DNA from: Neisseriaceae bacterium
GTDB taxonomy: Bacteria; Pseudomonadota; Gammaproteobacteria; Burkholderiales; Neisseriaceae
Reading direction: 5' to 3'
Assembly: GCA_017518785.1 (NCBI GenBank)
Contig: JAFWUA010000050.1
Coordinates: 1 to 11,476, forward strand
Length of the DNA stretch: 11,476 nucleotides
Shown here: positions 1 through 6,832 of the stretch, one piece after another
Position numbering within the stretch: the first letter of the stretch is position 1
Layout: each line of letters begins with the position of its first letter
Position numbers and translations under genes: made by a program
The notes under the pieces: model-generated
Seen by the model: only the letters and a program-made list of their open reading frames with translations
Databases searched by the model: none
Told to the model about the DNA's origin: nothing

Positions 1-1176
1 GGTAAAAGGCATAAAGGCAATGGTGAAAAATGCAGGAGCGGCTTCGGTTAAGTCGTTCCAGTCGATTTCCAAGCAACTTTTCATCATTAAAATGCCAACA
101 AAAATCAAGGCAGGAGCGGTTGCAAGAGCTGGTACGCTTTTTACCAAAGGAGAAAACCATAAGGCGAATAAAAACAATATGCCCACTACAATGGCAGTTA
201 AGCCTGTTTTGCCCCCTGCGGCAACGCCAGCGGCGGATTCCACATAAGCGGTAACCGATGAAGTGCCTAATGCCGAACCTGCCACAATGGCGGTAGAATC
301 GGCTAATAATGCTTTGTTCAAATGTGGTAAATTGCCTTGTTTATCCAATAATCCTGCACGATGAGCTACGCCTATCATTGTGCCTGTGCTGTCGAATAAA
401 TCAACCAAGAAGAATACAAAAATCACGCTTAATAGTTCAGCGGTAAAAAGATTTTTAAAGTCCATTTGCATAAAAGTTGGTGCAATAGACGGAATTTCGC
501 CAACTATGCCGTGAAATTCAGCATCGCCGATATGGAAGATAATCGCCAATACGGTTGTGGTTAAAATGCTGATAATAATTGCTCCACGCACTTTCCAATA
601 ATCCAATGCCACAATAATGAAAAAGCCGAATATGGAAAGCAATACGGCATGCGATTTAATATCTCCCAAACCCACAAAAGTTGCAGGATTATCTACCACA
701 ATGCCTGCACTTTTCATACCAATCAGCGTTAAAAATAAGCCTATCCCTGCCACTATGGCAAACTTCAAAGATTGCGGAATGCCATCAATAATCGCCTTAC
801 GCACGCCTGTTAGGCTGAATGCAACAAACACAATACCCGACACGCATACTGCCGCCAACGCCACTTGCCACGGCACACCCATGCCAAGACACACTGTGTA
901 AGTAAAATAAGCGTTTAAGCCCATACCAGGTGCCAATGCAATCGGATAATTTGCCACCAATCCCATTAAAATACAGCCAAATGCGGAGGCAATACAGGTT
1001 GCCACAAAAACTGCCCCTTTATCTATGCCTGTATCACCCAAAATCAACGGATTGACGATGATAATATAACTCATCGCCAAAAAAGTGGTGAGCCCTGCCA
1101 ACAATTCCACACGCACCGAAGAATTGTTGTCCTTAATTTTGAAGATTTTTTCAAGGAGAGAAGAAGAATTACTCAT
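1..1176 (-). CDS. NCS2-family purine permease, AzgA/PbuG/GhxP type (3' end outside the window)
   Basis: An open frame of 392 codons runs from ATG at 1176 off the left edge with no stop, so the C-terminus is missing (relatives have roughly 430-450 residues). It encodes a polytopic inner-membrane protein. Family marks are GMGLNAYF at residues 84-91 in the third membrane segment, DLFDSTGT at 259-266 followed by HRAGLLDKQG, and YVESAAGVAAGGKTGLTA at 311-328, the conserved substrate-binding helix of AzgA-type carriers. By family it imports adenine or guanine/hypoxanthine with protons; which base cannot be told from sequence. An AGGTG ribosome site (complement of 1188-1192) lies 11 bases before the ATG and supports this start. 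G+C is higher than in neighbouring genes (47%, 38% and 60% in three 60-base lines counted), and no uptake-sequence copy occurs within it. Confidence 0.95.
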   Translation of the reverse strand, partial: MSNSSSLLEKIFKIKDNNSSVRVELLAGLTTFLAMSYIIIVNPLILGDTGIDKGAVFVATCIASAFGCILMGLVANYPIALAPGMGLNAYFTYTVCLGMGVPWQVALAAVCVSGIVFVAFSLTGVRKAIIDGIPQSLKFAIVAGIGLFLTLIGMKSAGIVVDNPATFVGLGDIKSHAVLLSIFGFFIIVALDYWKVRGAIIISILTTTVLAIIFHIGDAEFHGIVGEIPSIAPTFMQMDFKNLFTAELLSVIFVFFLVDLFDSTGTMIGVAHRAGLLDKQGNLPHLNKALLADSTAIVAGSALGTSSVTAYVESAAGVAAGGKTGLTAIVVGILFLFALWFSPLVKSVPALATAPALIFVGILMMKSCLEIDWNDLTEAAPAFFTIAFMPFT

Positions 1177-1216
1177 GATTATGTTTTCACCTGCAATTTC
1201 TGTAAAAAAACACCAC

Positions 1217-1222
1217 ATTATA
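1217..1222 (-). promoter_or_regulatory. Candidate -10 box for the purine permease
   Basis: The minus strand reads TATAAT here, 40 bases upstream of the permease ATG, which would give a leader of about 34 bases. No convincing -35 hexamer sits 16-18 bases further upstream. The leader is too short for a purine riboswitch. In an AT-rich gap a chance match is possible. Confidence 0.4.
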
Positions 1223-1291
1223 AGACAAAATAAGTAATTATTACACTGACTTAAATGATACTTACCTAAATGCTCTTTCCAAGCGGTGCGA

Positions 1292-1303
1292 AGACTGCCG
1301 GAA
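1292..1303 (+). repeat. DUS-like element, one mismatch (AGACTGCCGGAA)
   Basis: It differs from the window consensus AGTCTGCCGGAA only at position 3 and is followed by AA as in the exact copies. It is the only copy in the divergent gap, and no inverted partner lies nearby, so it is not a terminator. Confidence 0.8.
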
Positions 1304-1376
1304 AACATTTTTATAGCCAATTTTATGTATTTTATTGGAGTGCAATATTTTTAAATAGCCACATACTTTGCCAAGT

Positions 1377-1382
1377 TATAAT
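1377..1382 (+). promoter_or_regulatory. Candidate -10 box for the lipoprotein gene
   Basis: TATAAT lies 49 bases before the ATG at 1432. No good -35 hexamer is seen at 16-18 bases upstream. A TTGACA at 1407-1412 is too close to the start codon to serve as a -35. Confidence 0.35.
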
Positions 1383-1431
1383 TTTTGCGATAGACTCTCA
1401 ACTGTTTTGACACTGGTAAGGCATTAAAAAC

Positions 1432-1941
1432 ATGAAAACGACTTACATTCTTACTGCTGTAACACTGACCGCTTTATTAAGCGGTTGTGGTTTATATTCT
1501 TTTCAAAATTCTCATTACGGTAAATTGCCTACCAACACTACCACTAATCAGACACAAGAATTGCGTCCAGTTACTACACAAAGCTATCAATTAGCGGATT
1601 CACACTGGTCTGATGTACAACAAATTCGTAATGAAGCAACGCGTTTGGCAGGCGAAGTTGGTAACGGCACAATTACCAAAGTGCAAGCGGCACAATATTT
1701 GAACCGTTTTCGCTTAAATTTGGTTGGTAGTAACACAGTTGATGATCATATTTATGAGGTTTATTTGCGTTCTGCGGTAAGTAGCCAGTCAGGACAAATT
1801 AGCACCGCACAATCCAAACAATTAATTCAAACCGCTTTGGAAGCTTGGCAACAGTCTTGGCCGACTATGTCAAATAAACCAGCTAATCCTGCGTTTACTA
1901 ATTTCTTGTTGCAGACTATGGGCATGTCGCCTTTGCAATAA
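1432..1941 (+). CDS. Small lipoprotein of unknown function
   Basis: It encodes 169 residues. The N-terminus is a type II signal peptide: Lys2, a hydrophobic stretch 5-16 and the lipobox LLSGC with the lipidated Cys at residue 19. Gly rather than Asp at +2 favours sorting to the outer membrane. After a Thr/Asn/Gln-rich linker (about 30-55) the rest looks soluble and mainly helical, with a Trp-rich patch (EAWQQSWP) near residue 137. I do not recognise a family. The start is supported by AAGG at 1418-1421, ten bases upstream. It appears to be a single-gene unit, with a candidate promoter upstream and a strong DUS-pair hairpin 33 bases after the stop. Lipidation is clear; any role in the envelope is inference only. 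Confidence 0.88.
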   Translation: MKTTYILTAVTLTALLSGCGLYSFQNSHYGKLPTNTTTNQTQELRPVTTQSYQLADSHWSDVQQIRNEATRLAGEVGNGTITKVQAAQYLNRFRLNLVGSNTVDDHIYEVYLRSAVSSQSGQISTAQSKQLIQTALEAWQQSWPTMSNKPANPAFTNFLLQTMGMSPLQ

Positions 1942-1974
1942 TTAAATTTGTTGCAAGATTAGAATTTAACAAAT

Positions 1975-2029
1975 AGTCTGCCGGAAATACTTGAAATACC
2001 TTTCCGGCAGACTTTATATTTTATTTTTT
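1975..2029 (+). terminator. Rho-independent terminator built from an inverted DUS pair
   Basis: An exact AGTCTGCCGGAAA (1975-1987) and its exact reverse complement (2001-2013) form a perfect 13-bp stem with a 13-base loop. A T-rich run (2014-2029) follows, as in a classic intrinsic terminator. It follows the lipoprotein gene and precedes the next plus-strand gene. Paired uptake sequences acting as terminators are well known in Neisseria. Confidence 0.9.
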
Positions 2030-2054
2030 AACTATTTCATTAACCTGTAAATCC

Positions 2055-2738
2055 ATGCACTTTCAAACACAACATTTCCCATTGATTATTATATTATTTG
2101 CATGGATTATTTTATTATTCGTGCTATCAATAGCCTACCGTGCTCTTAAAAAATCCTATCCATCTTCCGATAGCATTATTGTATCTTGTGTAATTTTGAC
2201 ATTATTATGGGGATTACATGTTAATCTATCCTCGGGCATGTCTGCCGGAATGCACTATCATTTGTTAGGTGGCGTATTAATATTGCTAATAACAGGATTA
2301 CCGATGGCAATATTTTTATTAACTTCTGCTACCATACTTTACGCTTCTCTATTTCAAACTCCATCAGATATATTGGTTGCACCGATATATATAATTGTAG
2401 TATTAATTCCTGTGCTATTTATTGGAGCATCCTCTTTGTTCTTGGCACAATTGAAATTGCCCCATCATTTATTTATTTTTATCTTTATTAATGCGTTTTT
2501 TACTGCTGCATTAAGCATGATGACCGGAGGAGTATTATCGCTATGGGTGCAAGATTTGGTATTAGCTTATCCCAAAGAAGTTTTGTGGAAACAATCTTTT
2601 CCAGTATTATTTTTATTATCGTGGGGCGAAGCGTTTTTTACTGGAATTATCATTTCAATAATGATTTCATTTGCACCTAATTTGCTCCATTGCTATAGCG
2701 ATGAAATGTATTTATCAAAAAGAAAATCTTTGTTTTAG
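2055..2738 (+). CDS. CbiM-like integral membrane protein (COG3235, ECF-transporter permease-like)
   Basis: It encodes 227 residues, nearly all hydrophobic, with about six or seven membrane spans (roughly 8-30, 39-58, 70-100, 104-133, 138-172, 181-211). Matches to the COG3235 group of proteins related to the CbiM substrate-capture component are: a His-rich HYHLLGG at 67-73 after a Gly/Ser-rich stretch, FIFINAFFTAALSM near 142-155, EAFFTG at 192-197, and a C-terminal SDEMYLSK at 215-222. By relationship it may capture a metal ion or small cofactor for import, but substrate and partners are unknown. No ATPase or EcfT-type gene is adjacent. No Shine-Dalgarno sequence precedes the ATG, but the first membrane span begins right after it and the next Met is at residue 62, so this start is the sensible choice. 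It contains one DUS variant (2239-2250). Confidence 0.85.
   Translation: MHFQTQHFPLIIILFAWIILLFVLSIAYRALKKSYPSSDSIIVSCVILTLLWGLHVNLSSGMSAGMHYHLLGGVLILLITGLPMAIFLLTSATILYASLFQTPSDILVAPIYIIVVLIPVLFIGASSLFLAQLKLPHHLFIFIFINAFFTAALSMMTGGVLSLWVQDLVLAYPKEVLWKQSFPVLFLLSWGEAFFTGIIISIMISFAPNLLHCYSDEMYLSKRKSLF
2239..2250 (+). repeat. DUS-like element inside the CbiM-like gene (TGTCTGCCGGAA)
   Basis: One mismatch to the consensus, at position 1. It is read in frame as Ser-Ala-Gly around residues 63-65. Confidence 0.8.
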
Positions 2739-2763
2739 CTTAATACCAAATTTCGATATTATT

Positions 2764-2811
2764 AATAGTCTGCCGGAAAAGTTTATAAACACACTTCTAT
2801 GACAGATTATT
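2764..2811. terminator. Imperfect DUS hairpin between convergent genes
   Basis: An exact AGTCTGCCGGAA (2767-2778) faces a degenerate partner (2794-2808, about 10 of 15 positions kept). Outer arms AATAGTCTG (2764-2772) and CAGATTATT (2803-2811) form 9 pairs including one G-U; the inner part is only partly paired, around a 12-base loop. It lies between the ends of the CbiM-like gene and mtgA and touches the mtgA stop codon. It is probably a bidirectional terminator, though neither side has a strong U-tract. Confidence 0.55.
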
Positions 2812-3488
2812 TAATTAGTTGGCAAATTTGAATGTTTCATGCGTTTTTTAATTATATTTGATTTGTTATGTAATTTTCTATTATTTAAATGATTTTGATA
2901 ATAAACAGGATTAGTTGCCATTGATGCTAAAAAAGATGACTCATTAGCATTTAATGACGAAGCATTCTTCTTATAATAATTTTGAGCAGCAGCTTCTGCT
3001 CCATAAATTCCGTCTCCCCATTCTATGATATTAAGATATAAAGACAAAATTCTATCTTTATTAATTGTTGCTTCCATTAATGCCGTAAGCCATGCTTCTT
3101 CTCCTTTACGTATAAAAGTGCGTGATGGAATTAAAAATAAATTCTTTGCTGTTTGCTGACTAATAGTTGAGCCACCGGCTTTAATTCTTCCGCTTTTAAG
3201 ATTTTTTTGCCACGCTAATTGTATGCCTTGCCAATCGAAACCTTTATGAGTAGAAAATTGTGAATCCTCTGCAGCAATCATGGCTTTTTTCAAATGAATT
3301 GATATTTTATCGTATGGAACTGGACGATAATCTAATTGAAGATCATCACGTCCTAATAAACGTTCATACATAAATACTGTTTTATGTGGCATTATAGAAC
3401 GATAGCATAATAATCCTCCATAAAACATCATATTGATGCCAAATAGTAATGCAATAATAACTGAAAAAATATATTTTAATTTATACAT
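2811..3488 (-). CDS. mtgA: Monofunctional biosynthetic peptidoglycan transglycosylase
   Basis: It encodes 225 residues, the usual length for MtgA. It polymerises lipid II into glycan strands at the outer face of the inner membrane, without a transpeptidase domain. An N-terminal membrane anchor spans about 6-28. GT51 motifs appear in order: AAEDSQFSTHKGFDW (72-86) with catalytic Glu74, GGSTISQQTAKNLFL (105-119), RKGEEAW (127-133, second acidic residue), and LYLNIIEWGDGIYG (150-163). The ATG lies 2 bases after the aroE stop and has no ribosome site of its own, so it is probably expressed from the aroE promoter by translational coupling. The C-terminus ends at a DUS hairpin that overlaps the stop codon. 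All key motifs are intact. Confidence 0.96.
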   Translation of the reverse strand: MYKLKYIFSVIIALLFGINMMFYGGLLCYRSIMPHKTVFMYERLLGRDDLQLDYRPVPYDKISIHLKKAMIAAEDSQFSTHKGFDWQGIQLAWQKNLKSGRIKAGGSTISQQTAKNLFLIPSRTFIRKGEEAWLTALMEATINKDRILSLYLNIIEWGDGIYGAEAAAQNYYKKNASSLNANESSFLASMATNPVYYQNHLNNRKLHNKSNIIKKRMKHSNLPTN

Positions 3489-3490
3489 TC

Positions 3491-4291
3491 TTAATTTAAT
3501 TTGCGTAAATGATTTAAAACTTCTTCTACATTAGGCATAAATCCACGCCATAATGAATATGAAACCGCTGCCTGATTTACCAACATGCCTAAACCATCAA
3601 ATGTATTATTACACCCCAATTGTTGGGCATAACGTAAGAAGTAAGTTAAATCATTTGAATACATCATGTCATAAACATAATTTGCTTGTGCTAATACACA
3701 ATCAGATATGTGAGGTAATTGTCCATTTAGAGATGCAGAAGTTCCATTTATAATCAAATCGAATGTTTGATTATTTAACTCTGTTGCAGATATGGCATTG
3801 CATGAAAAAGTTTTGGCTAAATTTTCTGCTTTTTCCATAGTGCGATTATGAATGAAAATTTGTGCACCACTTTGTTGTAAAGGTGCAATCACTCCACGCA
3901 CCGCACCGCCTGCACCTAAAATTAATACCCTATCATTGCTATGTAGAGCATTTTTATTTTTCAAATCCATCACAAGCCCTACACCATCGGTATTATCACC
4001 ACGCCAACCTTCCGGCAGTCTGATTAAGGTATTCACCGCACCAGCAAGTTCAGCTCTTTCGCTTAATTCGCAACAGATAGCAAATGCTTCTTCTTTACAT
4101 GGCACGGTAACGTTTGCACCAAGCCCACCATCTTTCTCAAACTGTTGCAAACTATCCCATAATCTGCCGGAAACTAAACGTCTTTCATAGATAATTTCTA
4201 TATTTTCCTGACGTGCAAAAAGATTGTGTATTTCCGGAGAACGACTGTGAGAAATAGGATTACCAAAGACTGCATAAAGATTTTTACTCAT
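3491..4291 (-). CDS. aroE: Shikimate dehydrogenase (NADP+)
   Basis: It encodes 266 residues, typical for AroE, and reduces 3-dehydroshikimate to shikimate with NADPH in aromatic amino acid synthesis. Visible marks are [14 protein letters not shown] at 10-23 (shikimate-binding serines), [11 protein letters not shown] at 60-70 with catalytic Lys66, AGAVNTL at 83-89, DNTDGVG at 99-105 with catalytic Asp102, the dinucleotide-binding GAGGAVRG at 126-133, NRT at 149-151 for the NADP phosphate, and [11 protein letters not shown] near the C-terminus. Cys65 replaces the commoner Phe in the VTVPFK motif, a conservative oddity away from the catalytic atoms. No Shine-Dalgarno sequence is seen. It is the first gene of an aroE-mtgA unit and is divergent from pit. 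It carries two DUS variants. Confidence 0.97.
   Translation of the reverse strand: MSKNLYAVFGNPISHSRSPEIHNLFARQENIEIIYERRLVSGRLWDSLQQFEKDGGLGANVTVPCKEEAFAICCELSERAELAGAVNTLIRLPEGWRGDNTDGVGLVMDLKNKNALHSNDRVLILGAGGAVRGVIAPLQQSGAQIFIHNRTMEKAENLAKTFSCNAISATELNNQTFDLIINGTSASLNGQLPHISDCVLAQANYVYDMMYSNDLTYFLRYAQQLGCNNTFDGLGMLVNQAAVSYSLWRGFMPNVEEVLNHLRKLN
4010..4021 (-). repeat. DUS-like element inside aroE (AGACTGCCGGAA)
   Basis: One mismatch to the consensus, at position 3. It is read in the aroE frame as Arg-Leu-Pro-Glu (residues 91-94), in a surface-type segment between conserved motifs. Confidence 0.8.
4161..4172 (+). repeat. DUS-like element inside aroE (AATCTGCCGGAA)
   Basis: One mismatch, at position 2, with the trailing A kept. 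It lies on the strand opposite to aroE and is read there as Ser-Gly-Arg (residues 41-43). Confidence 0.8.
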
Positions 4292-4326
4292 ATTTAAATT
4301 TAATCAAATAACATTCAAACGTTCTA

Positions 4327-4332
4327 ATTATA
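4327..4332 (-). promoter_or_regulatory. Candidate -10 box for aroE-mtgA
   Basis: The minus strand reads TATAAT, 35 bases upstream of the aroE ATG. A weak TTGTTT lies 15 bases further upstream. The 156-base divergent gap (4292-4447) must also carry the pit promoter. A TTGACG at 4376-4381 is a possible -35 for pit, but no good -10 lies at the right distance. Confidence 0.4.
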
Positions 4333-4447
4333 AAACATATACGATAAAAACAATCTATCACTTTTCAGGCAAAACTTGACGACAAACATCATACCAATAG
4401 ACAATATAACCATATTGCATATGTTTTAACATTATTTATTTTTTATC

Positions 4448-5902
4448 ATGTACGAACTTTTATCGCAACTATCTGTTTCTGCGATTTTATTATTATTTTT
4501 ATCCCTTTTTTTGGTACTGTTTTTTGAATTTATCAACGGTTTTCATGACACTGCCAATGCTGTTGCTACGGTGATTTATACCCAAGCAATGCAGCCATGG
4601 CATGCTGTTATTTTGGCTGGATTTTTCAATTTTCTTGGTGTATTAAGCGGTGGTTTAGCGGTAGCGTATGCCATTGTTAATCTTTTACCCGTAGATTTGC
4701 TGACTTCTGGCGATAGCAGACATTTGATTGCTATGATATTTGCCATTTTATTAGGTGCTATTGTCTGGAATTTAGGCACTTGGTATTTTGGTCTGCCAGC
4801 ATCAAGTTCGCATACCTTGATTGGAGCAATTATTGGTGTAGGACTAACTCATGCTCTGATGACACAAGCATCACTTACGCAAGGGCTCAATTGGAACAAA
4901 GCAATTGATGTTGCTCTATCATTGTTATTTTCGCCTTTGTGCGGTTTTTTAGTTGCGGGGGCGATGTTAATGGGGATTCGCTATTTTATCCCACATGGCA
5001 ATATTCACCAGACTCCATATTTACGCAGTGGCGTAAAGGGTAAGAAACACCCTCCTTTTTGGACACGTTTTTTATTGATTATCTCGGCAGCAGGAGTGAG
5101 TTTTGCACATGGTTCAAATGATGGACAAAAAGGGGTTGGGTTGATGATGCTGACTCTTTTATGTTTGATGCCAACATATTTTTTAGTAAATACTCAAACT
5201 GATGCTTATCATTGGGAAAGAGCTCAATTTGCATCGCAACAACTAACCATTTTTGCTCATAACAATCAAACTTGGATTGATCAACAATTTCCTCGTGAAA
5301 ATCTTGTTAATGAAGAACATTGTCAAGTTGCCGATATTCAATTGCACGCTCAAAATCTTCAACGCACTTTGGTCAGCAATTTCAATGTTTCGGCAATGAA
5401 TAATACAGAGCGTTGGCAATTACGTCGCGATTTACTGTGCATGAGTGCTACTGTTAAAAAATTAATGGCATCATCACAAACAAATAGTTCGCAAAAACAA
5501 TATCTTAAACAACTTCATCAAGATTTTGTTCGTCCGGTGGAATATGCACCATTATGGGTAATTATCGCAATTGCATCGGCTTTGGGTGTAGGCACTATGA
5601 TAGGTTGGCAACGCGTAGTAAAAACCATAGGCGAAGGAATAGGTCGTTCCCACATGACCTATGCACAAGGTGTTTGTGCTCAATTAACCACTGCATTAAG
5701 TATTGCAGCTGCTAACTTATTTGGTTTGCCGGTATCTACCACGCAAATTTTATCCAGTGCAGTTGCAGGTACCGCTGTTGCTAATCGTTCTGGTTTGCAA
5801 AAAAGCACCATTCGCAATATTGTGTTAGCTTGGTTATTCACTTTTCCAATTGCTTTGTTATTGGCAGGTTTTTTCTATTTCCTGATTACACGCATACTGT
5901 AA
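4448..5902 (+). CDS. pit: PitA-type low-affinity inorganic phosphate transporter
   Basis: It encodes 484 residues, close to E. coli PitA in length and in order of segments. It is an inner-membrane symporter that takes up metal-phosphate complexes with protons. The two inverted PiT repeats are clear: GFHDTANAVATVIYT at 31-45 and HGSNDGQKGVGL at 221-232. Also visible are LPASSSHTLIGAIIG near 117-131 and LPVSTTQILSSAVAGT near 427-442. Between the halves, about 250-375, is the hydrophilic cytoplasmic stretch usual for PitA. The start has no visible ribosome site; the first membrane span begins within ten residues of it. It is the first gene of a likely plus-strand unit, with only 24 bases to the Nudix gene. 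No Pho box is evident upstream. Confidence 0.96.
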   Translation: MYELLSQLSVSAILLLFLSLFLVLFFEFINGFHDTANAVATVIYTQAMQPWHAVILAGFFNFLGVLSGGLAVAYAIVNLLPVDLLTSGDSRHLIAMIFAILLGAIVWNLGTWYFGLPASSSHTLIGAIIGVGLTHALMTQASLTQGLNWNKAIDVALSLLFSPLCGFLVAGAMLMGIRYFIPHGNIHQTPYLRSGVKGKKHPPFWTRFLLIISAAGVSFAHGSNDGQKGVGLMMLTLLCLMPTYFLVNTQTDAYHWERAQFASQQLTIFAHNNQTWIDQQFPRENLVNEEHCQVADIQLHAQNLQRTLVSNFNVSAMNNTERWQLRRDLLCMSATVKKLMASSQTNSSQKQYLKQLHQDFVRPVEYAPLWVIIAIASALGVGTMIGWQRVVKTIGEGIGRSHMTYAQGVCAQLTTALSIAAANLFGLPVSTTQILSSAVAGTAVANRSGLQKSTIRNIVLAWLFTFPIALLLAGFFYFLITRIL

Positions 5903-5926
5903 TTAATTGATAATTGATATTAATTT

Positions 5927-6805
5927 ATGAAAAACCATCATATTTCACGAGCACTACACGACTCATTATTGCAAATTTTTGCCGATCGTTTTGGCATGGA
6001 TTTGTCTGATTTTGTGATTTTTAAAATCAATGGAGTGCATTTGGGTTATCTTAATCAAACATTTTCACATCATTTGCAACAAGATTTATCAGATAAATTA
6101 CAAATCCAAGACGGTGTATTCAATCTAATCGTAAAAGATTGGCAAGAAGCTGCTAATTTACTCCAAAACACCACATACCAATGGCATGAAAAAGGTATTT
6201 ACGATGGCTGGCGTAATGAAAAATTTGCCATCACCCACCCTAACGGAGAAATTTTATTTTCATTGGAACGTTCGGCATTTCGTCCTTTGGGATTGTTAAG
6301 TCATGCAATTCATATTAATGGTTATATTGTTGATAACGATATTCCTATGTTCTGGATTGGTAAACGCAGTCCCAAGAAAGCAATTGCACCCAATAAATTA
6401 GACACATTAGTAGGTGGGGGTGTGGCAAGTGGTGAAAGTATACATAACGCCATGATACGCGAAGGTTTTGAAGAAGCAGGTCTGCCGGAAAATTTACTAA
6501 ATCATGCCACAGTTAGTGGTTGTCATATGAGTTTAAGAAAAGTGCATCGTGGTTTGCATCGTGAGTACATTCATATTTTTGACCATCGCCTTCCCAATGA
6601 TTTTATTCCGCAAAATCAAGATGGAGAAGTATCATCGTTTCTCCTGATGAATGTTGATGAAATTATCCAACACATCATAGATGATCAATTTATGAACGAT
6701 GCTGCTTTGGCATTATTAACCACTTTTAATCGCATGGGATTTTTACTTTCTAATCACCAACTTACCAATTGGATAAATGCAAGCAATCATAATATAAAAC
6801 AATAA
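5927..6805 (+). CDS. Nudix hydrolase with N-terminal DUF4743-type domain
   Basis: It encodes 292 residues, longer than a plain Nudix protein. Residues about 1-125 resemble the DUF4743 domain found in front of the Nudix domain of eukaryotic and bacterial proteins annotated as thiamine-pyrophosphokinase-related (yeast YJR142W type). The Nudix box is complete at 164-186: Gly164, Glu170, then REGFEEAGL (178-186), with the metal-binding glutamates present. Members of this group are reported to hydrolyse damaged thiamine diphosphates such as oxo-derivatives. Applying this here is inference. The protein is cytosolic, with no signal peptide. It lies 24 bases after pit, with no clear ribosome site. 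A DUS variant directly follows the Nudix box and encodes Leu-Pro-Glu. A substrate other than thiamine diphosphate is possible. Confidence 0.87.
   Translation: MKNHHISRALHDSLLQIFADRFGMDLSDFVIFKINGVHLGYLNQTFSHHLQQDLSDKLQIQDGVFNLIVKDWQEAANLLQNTTYQWHEKGIYDGWRNEKFAITHPNGEILFSLERSAFRPLGLLSHAIHINGYIVDNDIPMFWIGKRSPKKAIAPNKLDTLVGGGVASGESIHNAMIREGFEEAGLPENLLNHATVSGCHMSLRKVHRGLHREYIHIFDHRLPNDFIPQNQDGEVSSFLLMNVDEIIQHIIDDQFMNDAALALLTTFNRMGFLLSNHQLTNWINASNHNIKQ
6479..6490 (+). repeat. DUS-like element inside the Nudix gene (GGTCTGCCGGAA)
   Basis: One mismatch, at position 1. It is read in frame as Gly-Leu-Pro-Glu (185-188), sharing its first two residues with the end of the Nudix box. Confidence 0.8.
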
Positions 6806-6815
6806 ATTAAAACTT

Positions 6816-6827
6816 TTCCGGCAGACT
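6816..6827 (-). repeat. Exact single DUS in the 27-base gap before rfbC
   Basis: An exact AGTCTGCCGGAA on the minus strand, ending five bases before the rfbC ATG. It fills the place where a ribosome binding site would be, and rfbC has no purine-rich site there. There is no inverted partner, so it does not form a terminator. Confidence 0.9.
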
Positions 6828-6832
6828 TATTT

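Larger units (their letters stand above)
1177..1431. other. Divergent intergenic region between the permease and the lipoprotein gene
   Basis: This 255-base gap contains the start signals of both flanking genes. For the permease there is a -10 (1217-1222) and an AGGTG ribosome site (1188-1192). For the lipoprotein there is a -10 (1377-1382) and AAGG (1418-1421). One uptake-sequence variant lies at 1292-1303. I see no open frame, RNA gene or repeat beyond these. Confidence 0.7.

Noticed and set aside
20..901. Plus-strand open frames at 20-247, 30-254 and 617-901
   Set aside because: They lie opposite the continuous permease frame on the minus strand. Their translations are low-complexity and carry no family motifs.
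1177..1216. Purine riboswitch in the permease leader
   Set aside because: The leader implied by the -10 box is about 34 bases, too short for the three-helix aptamer, and no paired helices are seen.
1281..1290. AAGCGGTGCG resembling a Pasteurellaceae uptake signal
   Set aside because: It does not match AAGTGCGGT in order and occurs once. The abundant repeat in the window is the Neisseriaceae-like one.
1407..1412. TTGACA as a -35 box for the lipoprotein gene
   Set aside because: A -10 at normal spacing would fall on the start codon.
3553..4190. Plus-strand open frames at 3553-3753 and 3852-4190
   Set aside because: They are antisense to aroE, whose every conserved motif is intact. They show no start signals or recognisable domains.
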